A stretch of DNA of 17,792 nucleotides from Pelagophyceae sp. CCMP2097 (Eukaryota; Sar; Pelagophyceae), in contig MU657546.1 of the NCBI GenBank assembly GCA_026770575.1, positions 21,136-38,927 on the forward strand, in the 5' to 3' direction. The notes under the pieces were generated by a model. It ran no database searches and had not been told where the DNA came from. It saw only the letters and a list, made by a program, of their open reading frames with translations. The position numbers were made by a program, and so were the translations under genes. Positions 1 through 8,529 of the stretch are shown piece by piece; the first letter of the stretch is position 1; every line of letters starts with the position of its first letter.

Positions 1-45
1 GGACTCGAACCCGGAATCTTCAGACCACCACCAACTCGCAACTCC
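1..45 (-). other. tRNA-like 3' half or SINE end, cut by window edge
   Basis: Read on the minus strand, the first 11 bases give ggttcgagtcc, an exact match to the Pol III box B (T-arm) consensus GGTTCGANTCC, preceded by ctgaagattccg as in the variable and T-stem region of many tRNAs. The acceptor side lies outside the window, and I cannot fold a full D-arm and anticodon arm upstream. It may be a truncated tRNA gene or a tRNA-derived SINE. Confidence 0.3.
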
Positions 46-284
46 GCTGCGACCCGGGGCGGCCTGGGAGGGGGCGCGGACGCGGTGGGGGCCCGGGGAG
101 GCTGGGTCGGGGTCGGGAAACCCGGAGTACTCTACTTCGATTCCGTTTAACGGGCCTTATACCGGGCTTACGGATATTGCCGGGGACGTGGAGACCCTAG
201 GAGCTCGGGCCATTATTATTATCCACCAGAATTAATTAATTTAATTTAATTTCGGCGATAACATGGCCAAAAAAGAGATTCCCT

Positions 285-380
285 GACTCGAACCCTGGCT
301 CGAACCTGCAATCTTGAGAAAGAAAGGGGCGTTGCGCACAACAGTCGTGGCCCTTCCCAATTACCGCTCTGACGAGAAGC
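285..380 (-). repeat. possible tRNA-derived SINE head
   Basis: On the minus strand a box B-like ggttcgagcc near 290-300 lies about 55 nt downstream of a loosely box A-like cagagcggtaattggg. A second ttcgagtc follows a few bases on. The T-stem does not pair properly, so this is not a functional tRNA. The spacing fits a tRNA-derived repeat. No second full copy is visible to confirm it. Confidence 0.2.
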
Positions 381-1081
381 GAAACGGTGTATCCCGCTTA
401 GGGACTCACGTCACATACGGTTGAGTCGCACAGGATGGCCGGCATGAGGCACTCGACGCCCGATCGCTAAACCTTGGTTTGACATCAGGGCGCGCGGTCA
501 GATACCCCATGTTCCACCTGTCTTACTCATTGGATATTTATGAAAAATTATATATAAACAAAGCTGCTCAACACGGAAACCCCGAGCAGTTGGCGCTTTC
601 TCGGCGGCAGATTTCGACAAAGTCGGAGTCGGAGTCTTACCCTGTTTAAGGGGAGGCAAAAGCAAGTTTTTTTTTTGATTCTGGAACATTTCGGAGAAGG
701 CCTCGGAGAGCATACTTCACGGAGGTGGGCCGCGCGCCATGCACCAGCGGCGGACCTGAGGGCTGTGCGCCCTGCTGACGCGGTATCAGATGCGTTAGGC
801 CGCGGCAGGAGAGCCTCTGGAGTGGGCGACAACGTAGCGAATACGTGAGTCAAAACATACTGCTTGACGCGGTGGGTCCGCGCGACGCGACGAGCGTGTT
901 TAGCTCCACCAATTTTGCGTAGTGAGTTGGACATGGGGTATCACTACGTGACCCGCAGGTCAAACCGCCGGCGCGAGTCGAAAATATCGGGAGGCCAACC
1001 CTCAGCGTGGCCTCTCCGCGTGGGTGGCAAGTCGTCGGACGGAGTCTATTTCAGAGCTGAAACAGGTATTTTCGGGCGATT

Positions 1082-1137
1082 AAATCGGATTTCGCGTGGA
1101 TATATTATATTTTATTTTTAAAATCGGATTTCGCGTG
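1082..1137. repeat. 17-bp direct repeat at the left composition boundary
   Basis: The sequence aaatcggatttcgcgtg occurs at 1082-1098 and again at 1121-1137, separated by a 22-bp AT-only spacer. It sits exactly where GC-rich flank gives way to AT-rich DNA. It could be an element end, a duplicated attachment core, or a local slippage duplication. No third copy was seen at the right boundary. Confidence 0.7.
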
Positions 1138-1284
1138 AAATAAATCTTATAGAACAAAGTGATTATGTGCACTTCGCCACCTTGTAGCAACTTGGAATTT
1201 TTGTGATGATAACTTAGAAACTTGAAACGTTTTCCATCTATTCTTGCCCACATCTGTCCGCTCAAATATCTCAATAAACGCGGA

Positions 1285-2042
1285 CTAATTCAATACATCA
1301 AATAAATTATTCAAAATCGCAATAACTATTTCCATAAAAATGATGTATATTACACTGGTTAAGCATATTAAGATATAGTATATTATAATATGGAGGTTGT
1401 TGATAAAGAACTCGTTAATTACAAACGAAGAAAATACTATATATTGTATAAAACGAAAAAAATAGTAGAAACTCTTCAACCTGTAAAAGATTATATAGAG
1501 ATAGCACAAAAAAATAAATATTTTTAAAGTGAGTTTTTTATAGAATTCTAAACCATCCTCATTATAAAATGTTATTTTCTCCGATCTTAAAAAATCTGTG
1601 ATTGGGCATTTAAATATTTTATCCAATTTAATGATTGCTTTTTCTTCATTATAATCCAGTTTGAACATACCAGGACGAATGAAACAAATAAAGTTACTTA
1701 AAAACCATCAATTAAACTTATTTTAATTAAATTTTTATACCGCTCTTTATTCAGTCCAATCAAAAGAAGTTTTATTTCATCAACAAATTCTTTAAAATTT
1801 TCAGGGTTTCGTGCGACGTTATAAAGTTGAACTAAATATGGATTGTTGTCATTGAGGACATACGAATATTTAAGAGGAATATTTTTCGAGAGATTATAAC
1901 TAAAAGCCGATGAACCACAAAAGGGTTCTACGATGGTAGTGGCTTTTTCATTATGTAACTCAAATTGCTGAATGATTTGAGGATATTCACTTCGTTTATT
2001 ACCAGGGTATACAATGAAGAAAAGGTTTTTATTTGTAGCCAT
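1285..2042 (-). pseudogene. D12-class DNA adenine methyltransferase, frameshifted
   Basis: Family role: transfers methyl from S-adenosylmethionine to N6 of adenine in DNA. The N-terminal frame (2042 to 1698) shows YPGNKR near the start, matching the N-terminal PGGK-type motif. Then comes EPFCGSSAFSYNL, the AdoMet-binding FxGxG-like loop with a changed second glycine, and then LNDNNPYLV, the usual LNDxN segment. The frame then breaks and resumes in a second frame (1668 downward) with IRPGMFKLDYNEE and TFYNEDGLEFYKK, as expected before the catalytic DPPY. At the DPPY place I see only IFLCYLYI, so the catalytic motif is lost or the similarity ends. The span of about 250 codons suits the family. 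The start was chosen at MATNKNLF, 10 bases after a TATA-like run; the longer upstream extension overlaps the divergent gene. Confidence 0.7.
1390..1527 (+). CDS. Hypothetical 45-residue Lys-rich protein
   Basis: A short open frame starts MEVVDKELVNYKRRK and is rich in Lys, Glu and Tyr, with no recognised domain. It begins directly after tatattataat, the same kind of TATA-like leader seen before other genes of the element. It lies antisense to the methyltransferase C-terminal frame, and its stop falls almost exactly where recognisable methyltransferase similarity ends (about 1528). Either it is a true small gene that convergently replaced the methyltransferase tail, or it is a chance frame in AT-rich DNA. 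Confidence 0.3.
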   Translation: MEVVDKELVNYKRRKYYILYKTKKIVETLQPVKDYIEIAQKNKYF

Positions 2043-2113
2043 ATTTATAATAGAATCATTTAAAAAATCGACATGTGTAAAAAAATACAACATTTTAATT
2101 GTTGTGTATAATA
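2043..2113. promoter_or_regulatory. Divergent promoter region, methyltransferase and 2114 gene
   Basis: This 71-bp spacer separates two divergent starts. On the plus strand gtgtataataATG places a TATA-like element immediately before the start. On the minus strand ctattataaatATG does the same for the methyltransferase. The resulting leaders would be only a few bases long. Function is inferred from position and from recurrence of the arrangement elsewhere in the element. Confidence 0.4.
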
Positions 2114-2340
2114 ATGAAGGGAAGAAGTGACGCACAATTATTTGCAGAATTCATGCTGGAACAAAAGCTCGTAAAAATTGACCATACGATACTATTTGCA
2201 AAGTCAGGAGTGCTATTGCGAGAAGACAGCATTTTATCCGAAACAATTTTACCGAAACCACAGATCAAAGGGTTTATTGTCGAATGCAAAATAATAATAA
2301 AGAATTCAAAGAAGAACTAAAGCTTATGAAGAAAGCTTAA
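2114..2340 (+). pseudogene. Small unknown protein, one frameshift
   Basis: I do not recognise this gene. It starts MKGRSDAQLFAEFMLEQ and runs open to about residue 50 (SETILPKP). Near 2265 the coding sense moves to another frame, ending in QNNNKEFKEELKLMKKA. The shift is inferred because the second frame is Lys/Glu-rich and ends at a stop just before the next gene, while the first frame runs into low-quality sequence. Expected full length is about 75 residues. It is divergent from the methyltransferase and convergent with the 2371-2667 gene, 30 bp away. Confidence 0.45.
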
Positions 2341-2370
2341 ATTTTATAAAACAATTATATAATACATTAC

Positions 2371-2667
2371 TCATTCAATTCCAGGGTGGAAGTTTAGCAT
2401 GCTATCCCACGATATAGTAGTATCTTTAGTTTCTATCAATACACTATCCCCTGGAATATTTGATTTCTTTGTTGCTTTTTCTACCACTACTTTTTCATTG
2501 GAAATCTGTACGAGAAGTTCAAGGATATCCCTGTCAAATAATGGAAACTTTTTAGCGAAATAATTGATATCATAAAAATAACGTGAATCGAATTTACGCA
2601 TATCAATATTCGAATTTTCAATGTCGGGTAAATATTTTGGATCGATAGTATCTTTAAAATCAGACAT
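2371..2667 (-). CDS. Hypothetical 98-residue acidic protein, intact
   Basis: The frame is open from MSDFKDTIDPKYLPDIENS to a natural stop. The protein is acidic and Asp/Ile-rich, with KKFPLFDRDILELLVQ as a likely helix and a Lys-rich middle, ending SMLNFHPGIE. No domain is recognised. The start at MSDFKD was preferred over the longer upstream extension because tttatacac precedes it directly, and the extension would overlap the divergent 2708 gene. Integrity among broken neighbours suggests either a recent arrival or chance survival of a short gene. Confidence 0.55.
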   Translation of the reverse strand: MSDFKDTIDPKYLPDIENSNIDMRKFDSRYFYDINYFAKKFPLFDRDILELLVQISNEKVVVEKATKKSNIPGDSVLIETKDTTISWDSMLNFHPGIE

Positions 2668-2707
2668 GTGTATAAATTTTGACAATATCTTTTTTATTGT
2701 ATATAAT
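2668..2707. promoter_or_regulatory. Divergent promoter, 40 bp
   Basis: The spacer between divergent starts contains attgtatataat directly before the plus ATG at 2708 and, on the other strand, atttatacac directly before the minus ATG at 2667. It repeats the layout seen at 2043-2113. Confidence 0.45.
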
Positions 2708-3152
2708 ATGCAGAAACCAGAATTGAAAACCGACATTGTCCAGAAAAAAGATTACTAATTCGCGACCCGCCAAAAAAGCAATCAAATCTGTTGTCGAACC
2801 AGAAATTGAAGTTGCTGTCGATGTCGATGTCGAACCAGAAATCGAAGTTGCTGTCGAACCCGTTATATTTTTGAAAAAACGACGAACGAACGCACAGGTT
2901 GCATCGGATCAAAGACTCGCGCAAGCAAGTCGAAAAAGGGCGGTAATAAAGAAACAGAAGAATATAGAAATTCGCACACAAAAAGACACCGAACTGATTA
3001 AAAAAGTTTTGAAGGAGTCCGCCAAACCGAATGAACCAACTGAAAATATCAAAAAGCCTAAACTTCGACGCTCTCGTCCAATGCCTTCTCCTACAAATAC
3101 GGACACTGAGAGTGACGATTCAGGTAGAGAAGGGAGGTATACATTTGTTTAA
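2708..3152 (+). pseudogene. Basic, Lys/Arg-rich protein with internal repeat, frameshifted near N-terminus
   Basis: The ATG at 2708 opens a frame (MQKPELKTDIVQKK) that stops at 2756. The long frame, open to 3152, joins it in the aaaaaa run near 2742-2749, so a one-base slip there best explains the data; the long frame itself has a stop at 2721 and no ATG. The protein carries a tandem repeat (EPEIEVAV, then VDVD, then EPEIEVAV), a Lys/Arg-rich region likely to form a helix, and a tail with RRSRPMPSPTNTDTESDDSG. The charge pattern suggests a DNA- or core-associated protein, but no family is recognised. Its stop overlaps the stop of the convergent minus gene by three bases. Confidence 0.45.
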
Positions 3153-3304
3153 TCATCATCTACATCATCGAAATGTAGATTAATCGGAGTTACGTTATTT
3201 GCTGCGATGGCAGCTGCGATTGCTGCTGCTTTTTTCTCGGCTGTTCTTTCTCTACGAGCTAACCGAGCAGACAATTTATCAGTTGACAATCATCCAAAAC
3301 GCAT
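3149..3304 (-). pseudogene. Small Ala/Arg-rich protein, one early TGA
   Basis: The frame begins MRFG, meets TGA at codon 5, then stays open for 46 codons: a basic helix (ARLARRERTAEKKAAAIAAA) and an acidic end (HFDDVDDD). Start, stop and everything between share one frame, so a single change of a sense codon (TGG would fit) explains the break. The basic, alanine-rich helix resembles small viral core or coiled-coil proteins, but no family is assigned. The stop overlaps the stop of the convergent 2708-3152 gene. Confidence 0.45.
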
Positions 3305-3348
3305 AATATTTAATATTTTTTTAAATATATGTTTAAAATAGAGATCCC

Positions 3349-4959
3349 TTAGTTACGATTGGTCGTCATGTCGCATGACATCATACAATCATACGAAACA
3401 ATCACATCCATCAAAAGCGCCTGTTGAGTCGAATCACTGAATAAAATCTCCAAGTTAGTAGTCGTGGATGACAAATCAAAACCAGATCTTAATATATGCT
3501 ATATTTTTCTTGTATTGTTTCTAAATCAAAAAACATTATGCAACTCTCATTTTTGTAATTTTCACGATCATTTAACCCAGGGATAGTACCGTCACTGAGA
3601 TGATGATTTGAGATACGTTGATGAGCCTCCACAATCGCCGATTTAGAGACATCAATCCCTCCACTCAACACCACAGCTTGTTCGTCTATGTATAATGTGA
3701 CATTTTTTTTAATTTACGAAATCGGAATTTTGTTGATGATTCTTTGTTTTAACTTCCCGGAAAGCGATATATATACAATTCGCAGAACTAAACGAGCATC
3801 CTACGTTAAAATTGTGGATGGTTGAGTTGATCGGTACATAAGACATACAACTAGCAACATTCTGACTTAAATATTTGTATATACCACCGTGCGATTGTAA
3901 GATACTTTTTTCAACTGCCGCGTAAGTCTCAACGAACGCACAAACGAATTCAATATTGGACAAAACTAAACCATCTATGTTGGATTCCATTTCGTTTGCA
4001 CTAGTGATTGCAGTGGCTTCATCCGTAGAAGGGTCGAAAATAAGGGGGTGTTGTAGTTGATAGTCCCACTCGTGTACTAACGCCGCAAGTCGCATAACCC
4101 AATTGTAAATCAAAAGTAAGGAATCAGCAGAATTAAGCGAAATATATTTATTCAAACAACAAATCCCGCCGAAACTTGGTAAAGGTTTCGCATAAAGTCG
4201 TTGTTTCATTTTTTTTGACGATTCTCCCACCTGTTCCGAACATAATTGCAAAATCCTTCTTTAATACATAAGAACTTCCGTTGAGTGTTCAATTGCATTT
4301 CCAATTTTTTTTTAAAATGAGAGTCAAACTTCGAGGTAACTCCGTTTTTATATATATCGGATTATTTCCTACTGTATTTGTTCCACGAGTTAGAATACTG
4401 TTATGAATATGACCTAAAAAAACATCTTTTGTAATTCTCAACATATCCTTATAGTTCACAGTGTTAAGTCAATCAACGAACAGACTTGTATGCATATCTA
4501 TAATGTCACAGGAGCCAGGTTCTAAACATGAATATGAGATATAAACCAACTGAATGGTAATCGTTCGTGGATTTGGTGCATTTCGGAGTTGTGAGTATGC
4601 ATCGAGTTGGATATTGAATTAAAATTTGTTTTTATCTAAAGATTTAGTAAATGAGTCCAATTTAAATTTAACGTAAACACGCATAACAATTGACTCCATA
4701 AATGTATCACTTTGTTTTAAATTTCCTTAAAATTTTATTAAAATTTGTTTTTAAATCATCGACTTGAATTGAAACTTTTTGCATGGTAGCCACTCCGTCA
4801 CGTGTTTTTTTTACTACTTGTTGTTCTTGGGGTACGACTTTTACGGCACTATTATGAATTTCTGTCATTTTTTGTGCAAATGACCATATTGGATTTTATT
4901 CATGTCCGAGTAAGTTGTCGATTTACGTTGGTTGATTTTTGAGCAAATGAACGAGGCAT
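3349..4959 (-). pseudogene. Probable major capsid protein (double jelly-roll type), heavily frameshifted
   Basis: About 537 codons of minus-strand coding sense are spread over several frames. The start region (4959, MPRSFAQKSTNVN) follows gttataattgatat. A frame at 4868-4711 is Lys/Gln-rich. The next, to about 4273, has VMRVYVKFKLDSFTK and PIYIKTELPRSLTLIL, with stops at two or three sites. The longest open piece (4251-3709) includes SANCIYIAFREVK. Then come NVTLYIDEQAVVLSGG and a C-terminus with LEILFSDSTQQALLMDV, ending at 3349. Length, beta-rich character and the C-terminal pattern fit capsid proteins of Polinton-like viruses. The match rests on general pattern, not a diagnostic motif; a different large structural protein is possible. 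Confidence 0.45.
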
Positions 4960-5055
4960 ATATCAATTATAACCTTTTTATTTTTATTTTTGAGTTTGAT
5001 ACGTTGGTTTTTTGAGTTTATAATTTACGTAAGATACGTTGGTTTTTTTCAAACA
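4925..5055. repeat. Three short copies of an acgttggtt unit
   Basis: acgttggtt followed by a T-rich tail occurs at 4925, 5001 and 5036. The last two share gatacgttggttttttga-like sequence 35 bp apart. They overlap the 3' end of the 5018-5298 gene and the capsid leader, and look like local duplication of the gene end. Confidence 0.55.
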
Positions 5056-5298
5056 TTTTACGCAATTCTTTATCAGTAATCATAACTTCTATAAAATTTT
5101 TTCTTTCAAACTTTCGATATATGTATCGCGCGAATCTTTTAAAAAGCTCACTTCCCTTGCTATTACCGGCGAATTTCTGTTACCACTATTGTTTTTTGAA
5201 TTATTTAATTCAGTGTCAGATTAAATGGGAGTTAGTATAAGTTGTATCGTAAAACTCCAAGTGTTTTCAAAGCAGCAATCAACTTAATTGTTATCCAT
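5018..5298 (-). pseudogene. Small unknown protein, about 93 codons, multiple frameshifts
   Basis: No family is recognised. Coding sense on the minus strand begins at ATG 5298 (MDNN, then a stop). It continues in another frame as LIAALKTLGVLRYNLY, then in a third as NNSKNNSGNRNSPVIAREV and RDTYIESLKEKI, and ends in a fourth as MITDKELRKMFEKNQRILRKL with its stop at 5018. The C-terminus is a basic amphipathic helix. It lies directly upstream of the capsid gene in the same direction, so it may be a small virion protein, but this is positional inference only. Confidence 0.35.
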
Positions 5299-5337
5299 TA
5301 TTTTTTTTGTAAATAAACTTATAATAGTTTTGTTTAT

Positions 5338-5472
5338 TTAACATTCTCGTTTACGCGATGCTGGATAAATAATATACGAACCGAACGGATTCATAATAGG
5401 AATCTTGCCGATTCTTTGCGATTCCAATCTCACATCTTTCTCGCTCGAAACATTCGACGTTTTCAAATCCAT
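5338..5472 (-). CDS. Hypothetical 44-residue protein, intact
   Basis: The open frame begins MDLKTSNVSSEKDVRLESQ and ends with GSYIIYPASRKREC. The ATG follows gatatatac directly, the same TATA-before-ATG layout as its neighbours. It is too short to recognise a family. Its hydrophilic N-terminal half and basic C-terminus are compatible with a small structural or DNA-binding peptide. It lies between two broken minus-strand genes, in the same direction. Confidence 0.4.
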   Translation of the reverse strand: MDLKTSNVSSEKDVRLESQRIGKIPIMNPFGSYIIYPASRKREC

Positions 5473-5482
5473 GTATATATCG

Positions 5483-5516
5483 ACCAATTAACTGGAAGAT
5501 AATTGGTATATAAAAG
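5483..5516 (+). promoter_or_regulatory. 8-bp inverted repeat followed by a consensus TATA box
   Basis: accaatta (5483-5490) and taattggt (5500-5507) are perfect inverted arms around a 9-nt loop, immediately followed by tatataaaag (5507-5516), the strongest TATA-box match in the window. It faces the plus strand, yet no supported plus gene follows until 6172. It may be an operator shared with the minus gene at 5472 or a promoter for an antisense or lost transcript. Confidence 0.35.
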
Positions 5517-5572
5517 GGTTATTTCAGTCGTACCTTTTTCAGTCGATTCAGCCGTATTTAAAACAAATTCAC

Positions 5573-5919
5573 TTAAACTACCCGAGAATTAGATTTCTTT
5601 CTCATTGAAACATAAAATTTCAAATTACGACTTTTGAAGTAAACTGTTGGTTTGTTGGAGGTATCAAATTGAAAAACATCTTCAAAAATTTTTGTGCTTA
5701 TAATCGAATTTATAAGATCATCCGTATATATGAGTGTCATCGTGTTATTTTTACAAGTCGCGTTAAACAAAGTGTTTAACGTTTGAAAATCGGTGATATT
5801 ATTATTTGCATTGTAGTTTTTAAATTTATTGATTCGGATAAATCAAATGTAGACGTCAGACTAATTTCGGAATAAGTGACAATTTTAGATGACGCGTTGA
5901 TATTTCTAAAAATCGTCAT
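5573..5919 (-). pseudogene. Unknown protein of about 115 codons, one frameshift
   Basis: The gene starts at ATG 5919 (MTIFRNINASSKIVTYSEIS) just after atattataaa. It reads through SLTSTFDLSESIN, shifts frame near 5825 in an A/T run, and continues as NNNITDFQTLNTLFNATCK, then YTDDLINSIISTKIFEDVF and a basic end (MRKKSNSRVV) at 5573. The alternating polar and hydrophobic pattern suggests a beta-rich fold; a minor capsid role is possible from position but not shown. No family is recognised. Confidence 0.45.
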
Positions 5920-5979
5920 TTTATAATATTTTGAGAAAATAAAAATATTTTTTTGTTTATTTATAAAAATATGGTCTTG

Positions 5980-6148
5980 TTTATTAGTTTGTCGGAAGAG
6001 TCTTGAATTTGTTGTTGACAACATCTGTATTTTCAATACAGAACGTAAATCATCAGTGGAATACTGATGCAAAAGTATACGATGCTGTTTTTAAATATAC
6101 TTTTGCTTTTCGTTTTAAAATACTTCTTATAAGAAATATGTCCGCCAT
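5980..6148 (-). pseudogene. Possible small basic protein remnant
   Basis: A minus frame from ATG 6148 reads MADIFLIRSILKRKAKVYL and reaches two adjacent stops after 31 codons. A neighbouring frame continues RSVLKIQMLSTTNSRLFRQT. It might be one basic protein broken by a shift, or the 3' part may be unrelated spacer. The start would be only 6 bp from an ATG (6155) of the divergent gene, which is tight. Weak call. Confidence 0.2.
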
Positions 6149-6171
6149 ATAAAAATGGAATCATTTAAATT

Positions 6172-6483
6172 ATGTTAGAGATTAATAGAAACGAAGAAAC
6201 TTATTTCACTTTGATCTCAATTCTATCATTTGCAGGAGTTTGTTGGTATCGTAGTCTAAAAGTTTGCGTGTTGTCACGCGTAAAACATGTTGAAATGTGT
6301 GGAGTAATTCCAGTTTCCATTCCAGTCTCAGAAGATAATGGAGAAATTCCTACATTAAATAAAAAAAAATTAATCGATAATTTTAATCAGGCACTATATC
6401 GAACGCATCTACTGAGAGTCTTACGTCTTTTGCGTAGTTCATATTCTTTAAGTCAACTTCGAAATAATTTAAATTTTTATTAA
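6172..6483 (+). CDS. Hypothetical 103-residue protein, open
   Basis: The frame runs from MLEINRNEETYFTLIS to a natural stop at 6483. Residues 11-35 are hydrophobic (TLISILSFAGVCWYR) and could be a membrane or buried segment. The middle is Val/Pro-rich (GVIPVSIPVSEDNGEIP) and the C-terminus is basic (THLLRVLRLLRSSYS). An ATG at 6155, directly after catataaaa, opens MESFKLC and then stops, so the ancestral start may be 6155 with a one-base slip. It converges on the fibre gene, with 31 bp between stops. No family is recognised. Confidence 0.45.
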   Translation: MLEINRNEETYFTLISILSFAGVCWYRSLKVCVLSRVKHVEMCGVIPVSIPVSEDNGEIPTLNKKKLIDNFNQALYRTHLLRVLRLLRSSYSLSQLRNNLNFY

Positions 6484-6514
6484 AAGACCTTAAATATTGA
6501 TTCTTTCTGTAGTC

Positions 6515-6889
6515 TTATAAATAATTTAATGCTGTAATCCGCACATCATATAACAGATTAGTCATTGGCGTTTCAAAAACAAATCGTTGACGTTGTCCAT
6601 TCGCCATAGTGTCCATTTCAAACCATCGTATATTTTTATTTAACTGTATTACATTCAATTTAAGTTTTTTCGAGCTTTCTATTACAACAAAGTCTGCGGT
6701 GGATTCATGTGTGATTGATCTTTTAAAAGACAGAAGTGACTTTTTAGCATCCCTTCCGGACAATAAAAAGTTCGCGCTGTTTAATTTAAATTCAAAAAAA
6801 GATGCACTGGTTTCAGATAACCATTTGATACAATCGTTTGCTTTCTTTTGTATAGTTTTTAAATATTTTGGTACAATTGACTTTATCAA
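6515..6889 (-). other. Fibre C-terminal domain (knob-like position)
   Basis: 124 codons are open from KSIVPKYLKTIQKKANDC to the final stop. They follow the last shaft repeat in the same frame, separated by one TAA near 6915. The start has a basic helix, then beta-rich segments (ASFFEFKLNSANFLLSG, STADFVVIESSKKLKLNV, QRQRFVFETPMTNLLYDVR). In viral fibres this position holds the receptor-binding or trimerising head. The fold is not recognised. It could instead be a separate 124-residue gene starting at 6889. Confidence 0.4.
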
Positions 6890-6904
6890 TGAGGTAACGT
6901 TATT

Positions 6905-7930
6905 GGTATTTTAAGTTATAATCGGTTGTTTTTCACTGTTGTATTGGATTCCAATCAAATTGTTTGAACTCAGTTGTAGTGATGGTGTGTATGAAATTTT
7001 GACGGTTCCTCTGAAATCTGGGGATGGATATGACCTATTTAATTAAAAACCTTCTCAACAAATGATTTTGAATGTAATTAACGCTTTATAATCTTCCTAG
7101 TATGAATTTTTTTTTCTTATTATTTTCAAATAACAACCGAGCATAATTTAATACGGCAACATGTGGTGTTCCGTTGATTTCAACTGTGTCTAATCCTTGA
7201 CTTGGGTTGAAAAAGAATTCGTTTTTTTTGTTCTTTTAATTTGAATATTTCTCCTTCTTAACATTACAACAAATTTTGACTTTCTATTTTCGAAAATTAA
7301 TCCGCCGTTTTAGTTTTGTTTATAATACTTAAAGGGGTAGACACTTTAACTGGAATAACTTCCAACCTATTTGAAACTACGCGTATCAAATTTGTATTGT
7401 AGTTTATTGAAATTACATAAGAGTCATTTAAACTCAAACCTGTGGAATTGTTTGCCGTATATTTTGTATCCGATATTGTTTGTTAACAATGGTTAGTGCT
7501 CCGTTTGAATCATACGATAATCGATCACTAAGTTTTAAATCAAATTGATAAGTGTTAGAAATACTTTTATGCTTAATTCAATCGAGTTGATAATTTTTGG
7601 AGTTTCAAAACCGGACATGTGACGAGTTCGCCTGAATCTGTATCGACTGTTACGATGGGAAATTTACGGCTATTGGTAGAACAAAAAATTGATAACATGA
7701 TGCGATTTCCGTGTCTTTTACACAATCGATTGTCCTTAGTTCATTGTCTTGTATTTTATAAGATCATGCTGCTGTATAGTTGTTTTCACTCGATACTGTG
7801 AGTCTTCCAGTAGCATCATACGATAATTTTGAATTTAAACGTAAATCAATCTTATTTTCTGATAAAACAGAGACTCCTGTTGAGACACTTGTAATTTTTA
7901 ATGACTCGATTTTGGATTGTGTCACTAAAT
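6905..7930 (-). other. Beta-spiral-like fibre shaft repeats
   Basis: Several pieces in different frames share the spacing of hydrophobic residues and turns seen in adenovirus and reovirus triple beta-spiral shafts: IDLRLNSKLSYDATGRLTVS (about 7850-7790), FDLKLSDRLSYDSNGALTIV (about 7545-7485), LSLNDSYVISINYNTNLI (about 7437-7385) and LQLSSNNLIGIQYNS (about 6975-6930). The first two are clear homologous repeats of each other. Frameshifts and stops separate them. A 28-bp local duplication at 7914-7969 (two copies of gattgtgtcactaaat) adds one break. Confidence 0.45.
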
Positions 7931-7949
7931 TATGAGCTAAATGATTGTG

Positions 7950-8483
7950 TCACTAAATCATGCGTATTTGGATCATAACATAAATCATTTGTGGAATTGT
8001 TTCGAATCTTATTGGGTTTACAAAAAAAAATCTGGTTTCGATTTAATTTTCAAATTATTTCCAATAACAATTGTTTTAGTACTATTATTTGAAATGGTAC
8101 AATCCGCCCCTAAGATGATGCCCCCATCCGAGCAAGTAGTTATCTCTGGACGATTGGTAAGCACTAGTGCAGTCGTATCGCTATATGGCAAATTCCCTAC
8201 TAATCTGAATTCAACGTCTTCTGTTTTCGCTTGTCCTCCTAGAACGATAGATATACCGGTTGCAAAACTTTGATGTCCAATTGCAATAGATTGACTTCCA
8301 AATCCCTTGCTTATTATACCAAAACTTATGGAATTATTTTGTGCGTACGAGACATTTCCAATCTGAACAAAATCACCGTCAATCAGATTGGAAATTTCTG
8401 CTATTTAAGCATCAACTTGGTATGTTGTGTACGGAATGTTAGTTATTGTATAATTATTGTCAATTGCCCGATGCGTAATGTTA
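7950..8483 (-). other. YadA-like beta-roll head motifs in the fibre
   Basis: The frame is open except for one TAA. It contains SIAIGHQSFATGISIVLGG and later GADCTISNNSTKTIVIGN. Both match the left-handed beta-roll pattern of trimeric autotransporter (YadA-type) heads, where S/A-x-A-x-G units repeat every 14 or so residues. Upstream in the same frame is a linker (YTITNIPYTTYQVDA). YadA-type repeats are best known from bacterial adhesins but also occur in tail and fibre proteins of phages and some eukaryotic DNA viruses. Trimerisation is inferred. Confidence 0.5.
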
Positions 8484-8519
8484 ACCCGGGGCGTCCTTGC
8501 CGTCGATTCCGTCTTTGCG
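8484..8519 (-). other. Collagen-like GXY stretch in the fibre
   Basis: The minus frame gives KDGIDGKDAPG, a collagen-like Gly-X-Y run, in a locally GC-rich patch that contrasts with the surrounding AT-rich DNA. It lies between the third lectin module and the beta-roll part and is followed at once by a frameshift to the beta-roll frame. Short collagen-like linkers are common in viral fibre proteins. Confidence 0.5.
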
Positions 8520-8529
8520 GGTTGATTTA

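Larger units (their letters stand above)
1..1080. other. GC-rich left flank, no supported gene
   Basis: This stretch is GC-rich, unlike the AT-rich block that follows, and is best read as host sequence. Open frames at 548-934 (minus) and 864-1121 (plus) have no recognisable domain and look like chance frames in high-GC DNA. Positions 225-255 hold a short AT-rich run of aattaatt units and 667-677 is a T run. Apart from the tRNA-like pieces listed separately I see nothing functional here. Confidence 0.6.

Noticed and set aside
285..380. Functional tRNA gene
   Set aside because: Box B-like sequence is present, but T-stem pairing and a proper anticodon arm are missing.
548..934. Minus-strand open frame of 128 codons in the left flank
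   Set aside because: High-GC sequence gives long chance frames. It is low-complexity, with no domain, and its 3' part crosses a T run and the AT-rich patch.
864..1121. Plus-strand frame ending in the AT-rich boundary
   Set aside because: It ends in an AT-only repeat region and shows no recognisable motif; likely fortuitous.
2694..2981. Minus frame rich in Phe/Asp/Asn
   Set aside because: It is the antisense shadow of the EPEIEVAV repeat of the plus gene.
6609..6914. Plus frame of 101 codons
   Set aside because: Antisense of the open fibre C-terminal domain, which continues the fibre frame.
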